DNA of 64,000 nt from Candidatus Coatesiibacteriota bacterium (GTDB lineage: Bacteria; RBG-13-66-14; B26-G2; JAUVZD01). Positions 41,909-51,106 of this stretch are shown here, piece by piece. A program made the translations under genes and the position numbers. Where the stretch lies: the NCBI GenBank assembly GCA_030602715.1, contig JAUVZD010000001.1, positions 62,001-126,000 of the forward strand, in the 5' to 3' direction. The notes beneath the pieces were generated by a model. That model searched no databases. It was given only the letters and a program-made list of their open reading frames with translations, and had not been told where the DNA came from. Every line of letters begins with the position of its first letter. The first letter of the stretch is position 1.

Positions 41909-42321
41909 TGGATGAGAAGCCCGGAAGAAGCCTGGTCCTGGTTAAACCCGATGGGGTGGGTCGGGGCTTGATTGGTAAGGTGCTCTCCGCCATAGAGGAA
42001 GAGGGGCTCAAAATTGCCGAGCTTGCGATGTTGACCCTGGATAAAGAGAGGGCACAGCGTTTCTATGGGGTGCACAAGGAGAAGGGTTTCTTTGGCGACT
42101 TGATAGAATTTATTACCTCCGGTCCGATAGTGGCACTGGTTGTGGAGGGGGATGATGTAATCCCCAGGGTTCGGGAGATAATGGGTGCCACCAATCCGAA
42201 GGAAGCCCGCCCCGGAACCATAAGGGCCAGGTTCGGCGAGAGCATCCAGCGGAATGTGGTGCACGGTTCCGATTCCGAAAGCTCTTTTGAGTATGAATAT
42301 GAGGTAATCTTTGGAAGTTGA
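41908..42321 (+). CDS. ndk: Nucleoside diphosphate kinase
   Basis: The 137-residue protein shows SLVLVKPDGVGRGLIGKV, MGATNPKEARPGTIRARFG and the active-site histidine in NVVHGSDS. It balances nucleoside triphosphates through a phosphohistidine. The ATG at 41908 is chosen, 11 bases after GGAGGAG. Its place directly after korC may reflect a link with GTP made by a succinyl-CoA synthetase, but no such gene is in the window. Confidence 0.95.
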   Translation: MDEKPGRSLVLVKPDGVGRGLIGKVLSAIEEEGLKIAELAMLTLDKERAQRFYGVHKEKGFFGDLIEFITSGPIVALVVEGDDVIPRVREIMGATNPKEARPGTIRARFGESIQRNVVHGSDSESSFEYEYEVIFGS

Positions 42322-42381
42322 GATTAACTGGTAAATTGCAATTTTTTACATATCCCAGAGTTTGCTCAAGGAGTGGGGTGG

Positions 42382-43224
42382 ATGCATAAAATCTTACGCA
42401 AGGAGGAGCTTACCCCGGAGACGGTTCTCTTTGATGTGGAAGCTCCGCTGATAGCCCGCAAATGTGAGCCGGGCAATTTTGTAATACTGCGCATTGACGA
42501 AAAGGGTGAGCGGATTCCCCTGACCGTAGCCGACTTTGACCGCAAAGCGGGCACGGTAACCATCATCTTCCAGAAGGTGGGCAAAACCACCTACCATCTG
42601 GCTACTCTTGAGCAAGGCGACTCCATACAGGATTTCGTCGGTCCCTTGGGCAAACACATGGAGATAGGCAAAGTGGGAACGGTGGTGGCGGTCGGCGGTG
42701 GCTTGGGCATAGCTCCCATCTATCCCAAGATCCGCCTTATGAAGGAGGAGGGAAATAAGGTCGTCGCCATCATCGGGGCTCGCTCTCATAATCTGCTCAT
42801 ACTGGAGAAGGAGGTCTCTGAGTTGGTGGAGAAACTATATGTCACCACCGACGACGGCAGCTACGGCTTGCACGGTTTTGTCACCGAACAACTGAAGATA
42901 CTGTTTGACGAGGGCTTAAAGCCGGATATGATATTAGCGGTCGGACCCATCCCGATGATGAAAGCGGTTTGCGCTATGACCAAGGAATACGGAATCAAGA
43001 CCCTGGTCAGCCTGGATACTATTATGGTTGACGGCACCGGCATGTGCGGTTCCTGCCGGATAACTGTGGGCGGGAAGACCCGGTTCGCCTGCGTTGACGG
43101 ACCGGTCTTTGATGGTCATGAGGTGGACTTTGAAGAATATGCCGCTCGCCAGGTTCGCTATAACCCTGAGGAGAAAGAAGCCCTGGAGGCTTATGGCATC
43201 AAATGTGATGAGGGGGGAGGATAA
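42382..43224 (+). CDS. nfnA: NADH-dependent ferredoxin:NADP oxidoreductase subunit A
   Basis: The 280-residue protein is a ferredoxin-NADP reductase-like flavoprotein. It shows KCEPGNFVILRIDEKGERIP (FAD site), VGTVVAVGGGLGIAPIYP (NAD site) and a C-terminal 2Fe-2S loop GMCGSCRITVGGKTRFAC. With the larger NfnB it forms the electron-bifurcating transhydrogenase that couples NADH, NADPH and ferredoxin. The SudB name is used for the same family in sulfide dehydrogenase. The ATG at 42382 follows AAGGAG. Confidence 0.9.
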   Translation: MHKILRKEELTPETVLFDVEAPLIARKCEPGNFVILRIDEKGERIPLTVADFDRKAGTVTIIFQKVGKTTYHLATLEQGDSIQDFVGPLGKHMEIGKVGTVVAVGGGLGIAPIYPKIRLMKEEGNKVVAIIGARSHNLLILEKEVSELVEKLYVTTDDGSYGLHGFVTEQLKILFDEGLKPDMILAVGPIPMMKAVCAMTKEYGIKTLVSLDTIMVDGTGMCGSCRITVGGKTRFACVDGPVFDGHEVDFEEYAARQVRYNPEEKEALEAYGIKCDEGGG

Positions 43225-44675
43225 TGGCTGAGAAAGGGAAAAAGAAGCCCCAATCCAAAGCTGATAAGGCAAAGCCCAAGAGGGAACTGATTCCCAAGAA
43301 ATATCCAATATCGCGTCAGCCCCCCAAGAAGCGGGTCAAGAACTTCAACGAGGTGGCTTTGGGTTATGATGAGAAGACTGCGGTTGCTGAAGCCGAGCGC
43401 TGTCTTTTATGTAAGAAACCTACCTGTATCGCTGGATGCCCGGTGGAGGTGGACATCCCCGGTTTCGTCAAAGCCATAGCCGACCGCAATTTTCAACTTT
43501 CAATAGATATACTCAAGGCGACCAACAGCTTGCCGGCGATATGCGGGCGGGTGTGCCCGCAGGAGACCCAGTGCGAAGAGGTCTGTGTTATGGCGAAGAA
43601 GATGGAGCCGGTGGCATTAGGTCGTCTGGAGCGTTTCGCCGCCGATTGGGAGGCTGAGAAAGGTATCATAGCCAAGAACCTGAACCCCAGGGGACCCAAA
43701 GTGGCTGTGGTGGGAAGTGGACCGGCAGGATTGACCTTCGCAGGCGATATGGTCAAGATGGGCTATCGGGTGCATGTTTTTGAGGCTTTCCATGCCACCG
43801 GCGGCGTCCTTCGTTACGGCATTCCTGAGTTCCGTCTGCCCAAGAGTATAGTTGACCAGGAGGTCAAGTATATCTCCGATTTGGGGGTGGAGTTCCATAT
43901 GAACATGGTCATCGGGAAGATATTTTCAATTCAGGAGCTTTTAGAGGAGGAGGGCTTTGCCGGGGTATTCATTGGAGCCGGTGCCGGCTTGCCCAACTTT
44001 ATGAATATTCCCGGCGAGAACCTGAACGGCGTCTATTCCGCCAACGAGTTTTTGACCCGGGTAAATTTGATGAAGGGCTATCTCTTCCCGGAATATGACA
44101 CCCCCGTCTGGTGTGGTAAAAAGGCGGTGGTGCTAGGCGCCGGCAATGTCTCCATGGATTCGGTGCGCACCGCAAAAAGGCTCGGCGCCGAGGAAGCGAC
44201 CATCGTCTATCGCCGTTCAAGGGTGGAGATGCCAGCCCGCGAGGAGGAGATTGAAAATGCCGAGGAGGAGGGGATAGAGTTCAAATTGCTGACCAACCCG
44301 GTGCGCATCATTGATGACGGCAAAGGTTGGGTTAAGGCGATGGAGTGCATTAAAATGGAGTTGGGGGAGCCGGACGAGTCCGGCAGGCGCCGACCGCTAC
44401 CCATTGAGGGGTCCAACTTCATAATTGACTGTGATATGGTAGTGGTAGCCATCGGTCAGACCCCCAACCCCCTGATTCCCCAAAGCACCCCCGGTCTTAA
44501 GCTGGGAAAATGGGGCAACATAGACGCCGACCTGGAAACCGGCGCCACCTCCCTTCCCGGCGTCTATGCCGGGGGGGATATCGTGACCGGAGCGGCGACG
44601 GTGATAGAGGCTATGGGTGCGGGCAAACGTTCCGCGCGGGCGATGGATGAGTGGATTAGGAAGGAAAAGAGATAA
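43224..44675 (+). CDS. nfnB: NADH-dependent ferredoxin:NADP oxidoreductase subunit B (GltD-like)
   Basis: The 483-residue protein has an N-terminal cysteine-rich Fe-S domain (ERCLLCKKPTCIAGCPVEV and CGRVCPQETQCEEVC), then FAD and NADPH dinucleotide folds (VAVVGSGPAGLTFAGDM, AVVLGAGNVSMDSVRTAKR) and a final GVYAGGDIVTGAATVIEAMG. This is the GltD/NfnB family. Pairing with nfnA argues for transhydrogenase rather than glutamate synthase, since no gltA-like large subunit is present. The start overlaps nfnA by one base. Confidence 0.9.
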   Translation: MAEKGKKKPQSKADKAKPKRELIPKKYPISRQPPKKRVKNFNEVALGYDEKTAVAEAERCLLCKKPTCIAGCPVEVDIPGFVKAIADRNFQLSIDILKATNSLPAICGRVCPQETQCEEVCVMAKKMEPVALGRLERFAADWEAEKGIIAKNLNPRGPKVAVVGSGPAGLTFAGDMVKMGYRVHVFEAFHATGGVLRYGIPEFRLPKSIVDQEVKYISDLGVEFHMNMVIGKIFSIQELLEEEGFAGVFIGAGAGLPNFMNIPGENLNGVYSANEFLTRVNLMKGYLFPEYDTPVWCGKKAVVLGAGNVSMDSVRTAKRLGAEEATIVYRRSRVEMPAREEEIENAEEEGIEFKLLTNPVRIIDDGKGWVKAMECIKMELGEPDESGRRRPLPIEGSNFIIDCDMVVVAIGQTPNPLIPQSTPGLKLGKWGNIDADLETGATSLPGVYAGGDIVTGAATVIEAMGAGKRSARAMDEWIRKEKR

Positions 44676-44688
44676 CATAGACATGTAG

Positions 44689-44724
44689 GGTCAAGGGCGG
44701 GTTAAAGAAGACCCGCCCTTGACC
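44689..44724. terminator. Long perfect hairpin between convergent genes
   Basis: Fourteen-base perfect arms GGTCAAGGGCGGGT and ACCCGCCCTTGACC with an eight-base loop. It lies between nfnB and the convergent gene at 44747-45295 and probably ends both transcripts, although no T-run follows on either side. Confidence 0.75.
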
Positions 44725-44746
44725 GTAATCAATTTGGTTGATTTCA

Positions 44747-45295
44747 TCACTCTCCGAAGTTATATCCGGTCAGCTCCTCGCGGAATTCCTCCCCGCAATA
44801 TTGTATCAGACCGATGCCGTCTGCGTAGTAGGCGTAGAGTTCCTCGCTCTCGCCCCCGGCTTCCACGGTAACCTTTATCTTAAGCGCATCAAATGTCCCC
44901 AGTGATATCGTGACCGCTTCGCTTCCCTCAACCCGGCAGGTGCGCTTCTCCTTCTTGCCGATACCGATGAGATTGAAGGTCCAGTTGTCGCCGGGATATG
45001 GGTCCAGAGGGAGCAGGGGATGGAACTCCTCCCCGGCGCCCATATTGGAGAAGACCCACCCCTCCACAACCTTTATCCTCTCTATTTTAGTGCCATATTT
45101 ACCCGTTATCAGCATGGTATAGACAGGATGACCGTCCTCATACTCCATAGCGGTAATAATCTTCACGGTAATACTACTGCCTTCGGGGGAGTGGGTCTTA
45201 TACTCCCACTTATAGCCCACGCCGATGGGGAAGTCAATGCCTGCTGCCGGAACCGCCAGGGCTAAGAGTAGAATAAGATAAGCAAGGTATCGCAT
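44747..45295 (-). CDS. Secreted protein of unknown function
   Basis: The 182-residue protein has a signal peptide (MRYLAYLILLLALAVPAAG). The mature part is beta-rich, with GVGYKWEYKTHSPEGSSITV near the start and YYADGIGLIQYCGEEFREEL near the end. The latter is a pattern common in small periplasmic or outer-membrane-linked proteins of the DUF3108 kind, though I cannot confirm that family. The ATG at 45295 follows AAAGGA on the minus strand. It is the second of two minus-strand genes in the window. Confidence 0.7.
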   Translation of the reverse strand: MRYLAYLILLLALAVPAAGIDFPIGVGYKWEYKTHSPEGSSITVKIITAMEYEDGHPVYTMLITGKYGTKIERIKVVEGWVFSNMGAGEEFHPLLPLDPYPGDNWTFNLIGIGKKEKRTCRVEGSEAVTISLGTFDALKIKVTVEAGGESEELYAYYADGIGLIQYCGEEFREELTGYNFGE

Positions 45296-45408
45296 CTGCA
45301 ATTCCTTTGAGGTTTTGGCTTTGACGCTAAACTTATTATAACTTATATAACAATATTACTGCAAAAATTCAAGCTAGATCCGTTTGAGAACTTTTTCCCA
45401 GTCATAAC

Positions 45409-45437
45409 TTGACAAGCCCCACCTTTTAGGCTAATAT
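45409..45437 (+). promoter_or_regulatory. Promoter of the ATP synthase operon
   Basis: TTGACA at 45409-45414, a 17-base spacer and TAATAT at 45432-45437, 24 bases before the first GTG. Confidence 0.78.
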
Positions 45438-45460
45438 CAGCAATCAATCAGGAGGTCGTT

Positions 45461-45727
45461 GTGACCCCCAAAGAGGGTGATGGCCTCACCCCAGAGAAGA
45501 AGCTTGATAGTAGCGAGAGGAAACCCCCCAAATGGCGGGGCGTAACCATTGCTGTTAACATCGGTTATTATCTGGTGGGACCTATCTTTGGAGGATTATT
45601 TTTGGGCTATCTTCTGGACCGCTGGTTGGGGACCCGTCCCTGGTTGACGGTCATTATGCTCTTTCTGGGCATTGCCGTCGGATTGATAAGGACCATCCAG
45701 TTAGCATTGAAGATGGGTGGTGAGTGA
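45461..45727 (+). CDS. AtpZ/AtpI-type ATP synthase accessory membrane protein
   Basis: The 88-residue protein has a charged N-terminus and two helices (near 27-50 and 60-80). It carries the family pattern GYYLVGPIFGGLFLGYLLDR and IAVGLIRTIQLALK. Such proteins help assemble the c-ring or carry magnesium and stand first in many atp operons. The GTG start follows CAGGAGGT. It overlaps the next gene by 11 bases. Confidence 0.8.
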   Translation: MTPKEGDGLTPEKKLDSSERKPPKWRGVTIAVNIGYYLVGPIFGGLFLGYLLDRWLGTRPWLTVIMLFLGIAVGLIRTIQLALKMGGE

Positions 45728-46109
45728 GATAAAGCGGATTATTTGGGGATATGTCATAACCGTCTCCTTGATAATGCTTTCGGCATGTGGGCTGGCTCTA
45801 ACCGGCCCGTTCCGGGAGCATATTTTATCATATTCTCTGTCCACAGTTATATTCTCCCTGGAGGTATCCTTTCTACTTTTGATATCCGACCTGATCTTAC
45901 GGCGCAAGATGAGCTTTCGCAAGAAGATAGTGCTCTTCCTCCTCTCCCTGTTCAGATGGCCCGCCCTGGGCTTTGCCCTTTATTTGCTCATTAGCTTTGG
46001 CTATCTTGATGCCCTGGGAATGGCTGGGGGGGCATTGACCGTCTCCATCGGCGTGGCTGGCGCAGGTATCGGGGCAATCGTTTTACTGCCCGGCAAGGAG
46101 GGGGTGTGA
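45717..46109 (+). CDS. Four-helix membrane protein, AtpI-like
   Basis: The 130-residue protein has about four hydrophobic segments (8-30, 38-60, 70-92 and 98-122). Its place between atpZ-like and atpB genes, and its size, match the ATP synthase I (AtpI) subunit, although sequence motifs are weak. There are two adjacent GTG codons at 45717 and 45720. AtpI-like proteins aid assembly of the membrane sector. Confidence 0.62.
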   Translation: MVSEIKRIIWGYVITVSLIMLSACGLALTGPFREHILSYSLSTVIFSLEVSFLLLISDLILRRKMSFRKKIVLFLLSLFRWPALGFALYLLISFGYLDALGMAGGALTVSIGVAGAGIGAIVLLPGKEGV

Positions 46110-46110
46110 T

Positions 46111-46815
46111 ATGGGTGGGCTGGAAGTGGGGATGGAGTTCGGCATACCCTTCCCCGGGTTAGGCGGACACGACAGCGTAATTTTCACCAACACCCTCATC
46201 GTGATGGTGCTGATATTTGTCCTCGGTTTGCTCATCGTTCGCCGGCTGAGGCTTGAGCGCCCGTCTAAACCCCAACTGGTTCTGGAGATGACGCTCAACT
46301 GGCTTAAAGGATTGATGAGAGATATTATCGGGGAGAGTGGAGTCCGCTATCTTCCCCTCATAGCAACCCTGTTCATATTCGTCCTTTTCGCCAACCTAAT
46401 AGGGTTGGTGCCCGGTCTGGTGAGCCCCACTTCCAACCTGAACACCAATTTTGGGCTGGCTATGATTGTTTTTATAGCCACGCCCTATGTGGGTATCCGT
46501 GAGGTGGGCATAAAGTCTTTCCTGCGCCACCGTATGGGACCGGTCCTGGCTCTGGCGCCTTTAATGTTCGTCCTGGAGACCATCGGTGAGTTTTCAAGGC
46601 CGATATCGCTGACCATGCGTCTCTTCGGCAATATCATGGGCGAGGAGATACTGGTGATGGTGATAAACAAGATTGCTACAATGATTTATTATGTGCCCAT
46701 AACCGTGATAATCCTGCCGCTATCGTTAATAACCGGCTTAGTGCAGGCTTTTATCTTTGCCCTCCTGCCCACCATTTACTTCGGGGGAGCCAGCGCCTGG
46801 GGGGAGAAGCATTGA
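46111..46815 (+). CDS. atpB: F-type ATP synthase subunit a
   Basis: The 234-residue membrane protein shows NLIGLVPGLVSPTSNLNTN, the key arginine region in EFSRPISLTMRLFGNIMGEE (residues 160-178) and the final VQAFIFALLPTIYF helix. It forms the ion half-channels against the c-ring. The ATG at 46111 follows AAGGAGGGGG. Confidence 0.95.
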   Translation: MGGLEVGMEFGIPFPGLGGHDSVIFTNTLIVMVLIFVLGLLIVRRLRLERPSKPQLVLEMTLNWLKGLMRDIIGESGVRYLPLIATLFIFVLFANLIGLVPGLVSPTSNLNTNFGLAMIVFIATPYVGIREVGIKSFLRHRMGPVLALAPLMFVLETIGEFSRPISLTMRLFGNIMGEEILVMVINKIATMIYYVPITVIILPLSLITGLVQAFIFALLPTIYFGGASAWGEKH

Positions 46816-46868
46816 TTTGCAAGAGTTAATTAAGTATGGAATTTTTTGCCCAGAAAGGGGAAACGAAG

Positions 46869-47303
46869 ATGCTTAGGTTTTTTACAGTAGCCCTAATCCT
46901 GACGATATTGTTGGGCTTGGTGAGCATTGCTTTGGCTCAGGAGGAGGAATCGGTAATTGAAGAGAGTGTGGTGGCGGAGAGTGTTGAAGTGAAAGAGGGC
47001 AGCACGGTGAACGGGGGGGATGTAAAAACGGCGGCAATTCAATACTTCATCTGGGTGGCGGTCATATGTGCGAGTGCTATGGCTGTAGCTGCGGTGGGTG
47101 CGGCTATGGCTCAGGCTCGGGCTGCTAAACAGGCTCTGGAAAGCGTAGCCCGTCAGCCGGAAGCCTCCGGCCCAATCCAGATTCAGATGGTTTTAGCTTT
47201 GATTTTCATTGAGACCTTGGCTATCTATACGCTGGTTGTCGCACTCATCTTACTTTTTATCAACCCATTCACCGAATCTGTGGTAAAGATGACCGGAATG
47301 TGA
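46869..47303 (+). CDS. atpE: F-type ATP synthase subunit c with signal peptide
   Basis: The 144-residue protein is long for a c subunit. It starts with a signal peptide (to about SIALAQEEE, residue 26), then an acidic linker, then the two-helix hairpin with the polar loop ESVARQPEA. The ion-binding Glu lies in [17 protein letters not shown] Gln in helix 1 (AMAQARAA) and the Thr after the Glu match the sodium-binding pattern. The ATG at 46869 follows AAAGGGGAAACG; an ATG at 46836 lacks a site and would spoil the signal peptide. Confidence 0.93.
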   Translation: MLRFFTVALILTILLGLVSIALAQEEESVIEESVVAESVEVKEGSTVNGGDVKTAAIQYFIWVAVICASAMAVAAVGAAMAQARAAKQALESVARQPEASGPIQIQMVLALIFIETLAIYTLVVALILLFINPFTESVVKMTGM

Positions 47304-47356
47304 TAGAGGAACCCTAAGCCAGGGAAACCTCACAAATTTGAAGGATTTGATGTTTC

Positions 47357-47857
47357 ATGATGGAGATAAACCCAGCGCTTTTGGGTTATCAGATAGTCGT
47401 CTTTCTCATCTTTCTATACCTGATGTATCGCTTCGTCTATAAACGGGTATTCAGAATTCTGGAGAAGAGGCAGGACAAGATTGAGGGGGACATAAACGAA
47501 GCGGAGAAGAACCGCCTGGAGATGGAGCGTCTGCGGGAGGAGTATCAGCGGAAGATGAGTCAGGTGGGGGAGGAATCGGATAGGATACTGAGGGAGGCGG
47601 AGCGAGAGGCAAATCAGCGGCGCAACGATTTGATTATGGCGGCTAAGGAGGACGCCGGCACCATCATTGAGCGTGCCGAGCGGCGGATAGCTGAGGAGGA
47701 GGAAAAAGCTTCTGCCGAGATTCGCAGACGGACGGTGGAGATATCCCTCTCCATCGCCGAAAAACTCCTGAAGGAGAAGATTGACGAAAGGAAAGACAAA
47801 GCCCTGGCGGAGAAATTTTTGGCTGAGGTGGAAGACGTGAGATGGAAGACCGAGTAA
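47357..47857 (+). CDS. atpF: F-type ATP synthase subunit b
   Basis: The 166-residue protein has one N-terminal membrane helix (ALLGYQIVVFLIFLYLMYRF) followed by a long charged coiled coil rich in Glu, Arg and Lys. This is the peripheral stalk subunit. Two ATG codons are adjacent at 47357 and 47360. It overlaps atpH by 16 bases. Confidence 0.92.
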   Translation: MMEINPALLGYQIVVFLIFLYLMYRFVYKRVFRILEKRQDKIEGDINEAEKNRLEMERLREEYQRKMSQVGEESDRILREAEREANQRRNDLIMAAKEDAGTIIERAERRIAEEEEKASAEIRRRTVEISLSIAEKLLKEKIDERKDKALAEKFLAEVEDVRWKTE

Positions 47858-48378
47858 TAGCAAAAAGATACGCCAGAGCTCTGGTCGGAAGCGCCAAAAC
47901 CACCAAAAATGCGTGGACTATTTTTGGGGAGCTTTCCGAAATCTGGGAGATATTGTCGCTTGAAGAAAGGCTTCGCCAATTTATGGAGCTGCCGAATATT
48001 GACGATGAAATAAAGACCAGAATTATGGATAGCATAGCGTTAAAGGAACGTTCACCTCTGCTGAAGCGGATGGTGGAAAAGTTGATAGAGAGGGGGAGGT
48101 TGAGTGTTCTTCCCCTTATTCTGGAGTATATGGAGGGGGAGATATGCGGTCTGGAAGGGACACTGCTGGTCGTCGCCAGAACCGCCAGGGAGCTTGAAGG
48201 AGACCTGAAGGATAGGATGACCGTTATTCTTAAGAAGAAGTTCGGTCAAAAGATTCGCTTGAAGAACATCGTTGATGAAGACTTAATCGGCGGTATCCGT
48301 CTGGATTTTGATGACCGGGTTGTTGACGGAACTATAAGGGGGGGGTTGAATGAGTTGCAAGAAATACTGGTCGGGTGA
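47842..48378 (+). CDS. atpH: F-type ATP synthase subunit delta
   Basis: The 178-residue protein shows the opening VIAKRYARALVGSAKTT and the C-terminal DEDLIGGIRLDFDDRVVDGT motif of the OSCP/delta family, which joins the stalk to the top of F1. Length is normal and gene order fits. Confidence 0.92.
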   Translation: MEDRVIAKRYARALVGSAKTTKNAWTIFGELSEIWEILSLEERLRQFMELPNIDDEIKTRIMDSIALKERSPLLKRMVEKLIERGRLSVLPLILEYMEGEICGLEGTLLVVARTARELEGDLKDRMTVILKKKFGQKIRLKNIVDEDLIGGIRLDFDDRVVDGTIRGGLNELQEILVG

Positions 48379-48405
48379 TGAGCTCAGTCCTGGAGGTTTG
48401 CCAGG

Positions 48406-49959
48406 GTGAGAATAAGAGCCGATGAAATCAGCGCTTTGATAAGCCAGGAGATTCGTGATTTTGACGACCGCCTGAAGCTGGATAATGTGGGAACCGTGGT
48501 CTCCATAGGCGACGGTATCGCACAGGTATATGGCTTGAGGGAAGCGATGGCTGCGGAGATGGTCCTCTTCCCCGGGGAAGTATATGGTCTGGTGCTCAAC
48601 CTTGAGGAGACCATGGTCGGCGTGGTCCTTCTGGGAGAAGATGTGCACATCAAAGAGGGAGATGTGGTCAAAAACACCGGGCGAATCCTGCAGGTTCCGG
48701 TAGGCGAGGAGCTTTCGGGAAGGGTCATAAACCCGGTGGGGTTTCCTCTGGACGGCAAGGGAGAGGTGAAAACGGAGAAGTTTTATCCCATAGAGGGGCT
48801 TGTCCCCAATGTCGTCCATCGCCAGCCGGTAAAAGAACCTCTGCAAACCGGATTGAAAGCCGTTGATTCCATGATTCCCATCGGAAGGGGACAGCGGGAG
48901 CTCATTTTGGGGGATAGGGGAATCGGAAAGACGGCCATCTTTATGGAGACAATTATTAACCAGAAGGATACCGATGTCCGCTGTATCTATGTCTCCATCG
49001 GTCAGCGCAACTCCATTGTAGCCCGGGTGGTCAAGACCCTCTCCGACTATGGAGCTATGGACTACACCACCTTGGTTCATGCCGGTGCCTCAGACCCCGC
49101 CTCTCTGCAATATTTAGCTCCTTACGCCGGATGCGCCATCGGTGAGGAGGTCAGGGACAGCGGGGGTCATGCTTTGGTGATGTATGACGACCTGACCCGC
49201 CACGCATGGGCTTACCGCCAACTCTCCCTGCTTCTGCGGCGCCCCCCCGGTCGTGAGGCCTATCCCGGCGATGTCTTCTATCTCCACTCCCGCCTGCTGG
49301 AGCGGGCGGCTAAACTCTCCGATGAGATGGGTGGGGGCTCACTGACCGCCTTGCCCATAATAGAGACCCAGGCAGGAGATATTACCGCCTACATCCCCAC
49401 CAATGTCATCTCCATCACCGACGGACAGATATATATGGAAGGCGACCTGTTCTATGCCGGGTTGCGCCCAGCCATCAATGTAGGGCTGTCCGTCTCCCGG
49501 GTGGGGGGACATGCGCAGATTCCGGCGATGAAGAAGGTGGCTGGTGGGCTTCGCCTGGAGCTGGCGCAGTTCAGGGAGCTTGAAAAGTTCGTCCAGTTTG
49601 GGACCGAGCTGGACAAGGCAACTATGGCTCAGCTGAAGCGTGGACGGCGGTTGACCGAGCTGTTGAAGCAGGGGCAATATGTCCCTATGCCGGTGGACGA
49701 GCAGATATTTATTATCAATGCGGGAATAGCCGGTCATCTTGATAAGGTTCCTATTGTCCATATCCGGGATTTTGAGGTGGCTTTCCTCTCCCATATGCGG
49801 GAAAAACATCCGCAGTTGAGCGAAGCCATTAAAAAGAGCGGTGACCTTTCCGACGAGGAGCTGGAGAAACTGAACCGGATTACCGCAGGTTTTGTGGACA
49901 GATTCATGGTGGATATCAAACCGGGCGAGGGGGAGGAAGCAGGTGACGGGGAGGAATAG
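48406..49959 (+). CDS. atpA: F-type ATP synthase subunit alpha
   Basis: The 517-residue protein shows Walker A GDRGIGKT (near residue 170) and [12 protein letters not shown]-like [14 protein letters not shown]. It also has the arginine-finger region [14 protein letters not shown] and [20 protein letters not shown]. It forms the non-catalytic sites of F1. The GTG start follows GGAGGT. Two lipoprotein genes intervene before atpG. Confidence 0.97.
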   Translation: MRIRADEISALISQEIRDFDDRLKLDNVGTVVSIGDGIAQVYGLREAMAAEMVLFPGEVYGLVLNLEETMVGVVLLGEDVHIKEGDVVKNTGRILQVPVGEELSGRVINPVGFPLDGKGEVKTEKFYPIEGLVPNVVHRQPVKEPLQTGLKAVDSMIPIGRGQRELILGDRGIGKTAIFMETIINQKDTDVRCIYVSIGQRNSIVARVVKTLSDYGAMDYTTLVHAGASDPASLQYLAPYAGCAIGEEVRDSGGHALVMYDDLTRHAWAYRQLSLLLRRPPGREAYPGDVFYLHSRLLERAAKLSDEMGGGSLTALPIIETQAGDITAYIPTNVISITDGQIYMEGDLFYAGLRPAINVGLSVSRVGGHAQIPAMKKVAGGLRLELAQFRELEKFVQFGTELDKATMAQLKRGRRLTELLKQGQYVPMPVDEQIFIINAGIAGHLDKVPIVHIRDFEVAFLSHMREKHPQLSEAIKKSGDLSDEELEKLNRITAGFVDRFMVDIKPGEGEEAGDGEE

Positions 49960-49990
49960 CCAAGGAGAATATACATTAGGAGCTGAGATT

Positions 49991-50524
49991 ATGTCCCGAG
50001 TTACAATAAAAGTATTTACCGCCATTGGTGTTGCCCTTCTCCTTTCCGGTTGTTTGAACATCACCGACATTGACCAGCCGGATGAAGTGATTGCTTGCGG
50101 GGAGGTGCGCGTGGTCGTCACCTGCGCTCCGGATGAGGGTTACGAGGAGTATGCAGGTTCACTCTATTGGGGCTTTTTGGGGGTCTGTGTCCCCGACGAC
50201 TGGAGATTGACAGAGGCACGGGTGGACAGCCCCATCAAAGCCGACCTGAGGGAGAACGAGCGCATCGCCACCCTGATGGATTTATGCACTCCCACTAGAG
50301 TGGGATATCAATGGATAGGTTTATTGACCGAGAAGCAGATGGAGTTCTCAGAAAAGATGACCACTGAACCGATAAAGGTCAAGCTGAAGTTTATTGTCGG
50401 CAGAAAGACCGGTCTGTTCGCCATCAACTATCATATAGGCTTAGCCGATTCCGAAGTGGTTACCTTGGGTGGCATAAACTGGGGAAACGACCTTGGACCG
50501 AGGGCTATTGAGGTGACCGAGTAG
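49991..50524 (+). CDS. Lipoprotein of unknown function inside the atp operon (copy 1)
   Basis: The 177-residue protein has a lipoprotein signal ending LLLSGC (residues 16-21). The mature part begins LNITDIDQPDEVIACGEV and later shows WGFLGVCVPDDWRL and VGYQWIGLLTEKQMEFSEK, then a strand-rich region that reads like an Ig-type fold. It is clearly related to the next protein. The ATG at 49991 follows AGGAGCTG. No known ATP synthase component looks like it. Confidence 0.8.
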   Translation: MSRVTIKVFTAIGVALLLSGCLNITDIDQPDEVIACGEVRVVVTCAPDEGYEEYAGSLYWGFLGVCVPDDWRLTEARVDSPIKADLRENERIATLMDLCTPTRVGYQWIGLLTEKQMEFSEKMTTEPIKVKLKFIVGRKTGLFAINYHIGLADSEVVTLGGINWGNDLGPRAIEVTE

Positions 50525-50563
50525 TTATTCCATGAGGATAGCTTACTCTTAAGCAAGGAGGAG

Positions 50564-51091
50564 ATGATGAAGAGGATATCGGCACTATTTATACTCCTTC
50601 CTTTGGTTTTCATCGGCTGTATCAAGATAACCACCGTGGAGCAACCGACTGAAGCCAAGGCAGGAGCAGAGATCACGGTCAAGGTCCACCTGGAGACCGA
50701 CCTGGGGGAGGGGACCGAAGCCGAGGATTTGGCTATACAGAATGCCCACGGTCTTTTAGGGGTTTGTATTCCCAATGATTGGGAACTTATCTTTGCCGAG
50801 TTCAGTGGAGATGTCAGCGGATGGATGAGCGAGGATAGGGCTTTAGCCGATGACTGTGAGGGTAACTCCCCGGCGGACTTGGGATACCGCTGGATAGCCT
50901 TGATATCCCAGCAGGGATTTGTCTATACTGAGAAGATAGTTAAATTTCTGGTCACCCTGGAATTTAAAGTGGGGGAGGTTACAGGAAATTACCACCTAAT
51001 GTATCGTTCGGGATTATCCTACGGCGCAGGCTCGGACACCACTACTGTGTGGCACGAACATACTGAGGTGGCAGATATAACCGTCAGGTAA
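50564..51091 (+). CDS. Lipoprotein of unknown function inside the atp operon (copy 2)
   Basis: The 175-residue protein has a lipoprotein signal ending LVFIGC near residue 19. The mature N-terminus IKITTVEQPTEAKAGAEITV, HGLLGVCIPNDWELIFAEF and LGYRWIALISQQGFVYTEK align with copy 1 along most of the length. The two are therefore paralogues that have diverged. AAGGAGGAG precedes the ATG. The gene ends 15 bases before atpG, so it is part of the same transcript. Confidence 0.8.
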   Translation: MMKRISALFILLPLVFIGCIKITTVEQPTEAKAGAEITVKVHLETDLGEGTEAEDLAIQNAHGLLGVCIPNDWELIFAEFSGDVSGWMSEDRALADDCEGNSPADLGYRWIALISQQGFVYTEKIVKFLVTLEFKVGEVTGNYHLMYRSGLSYGAGSDTTTVWHEHTEVADITVR

Positions 51092-51106
51092 ACAAGGGAG
51101 GATGTT

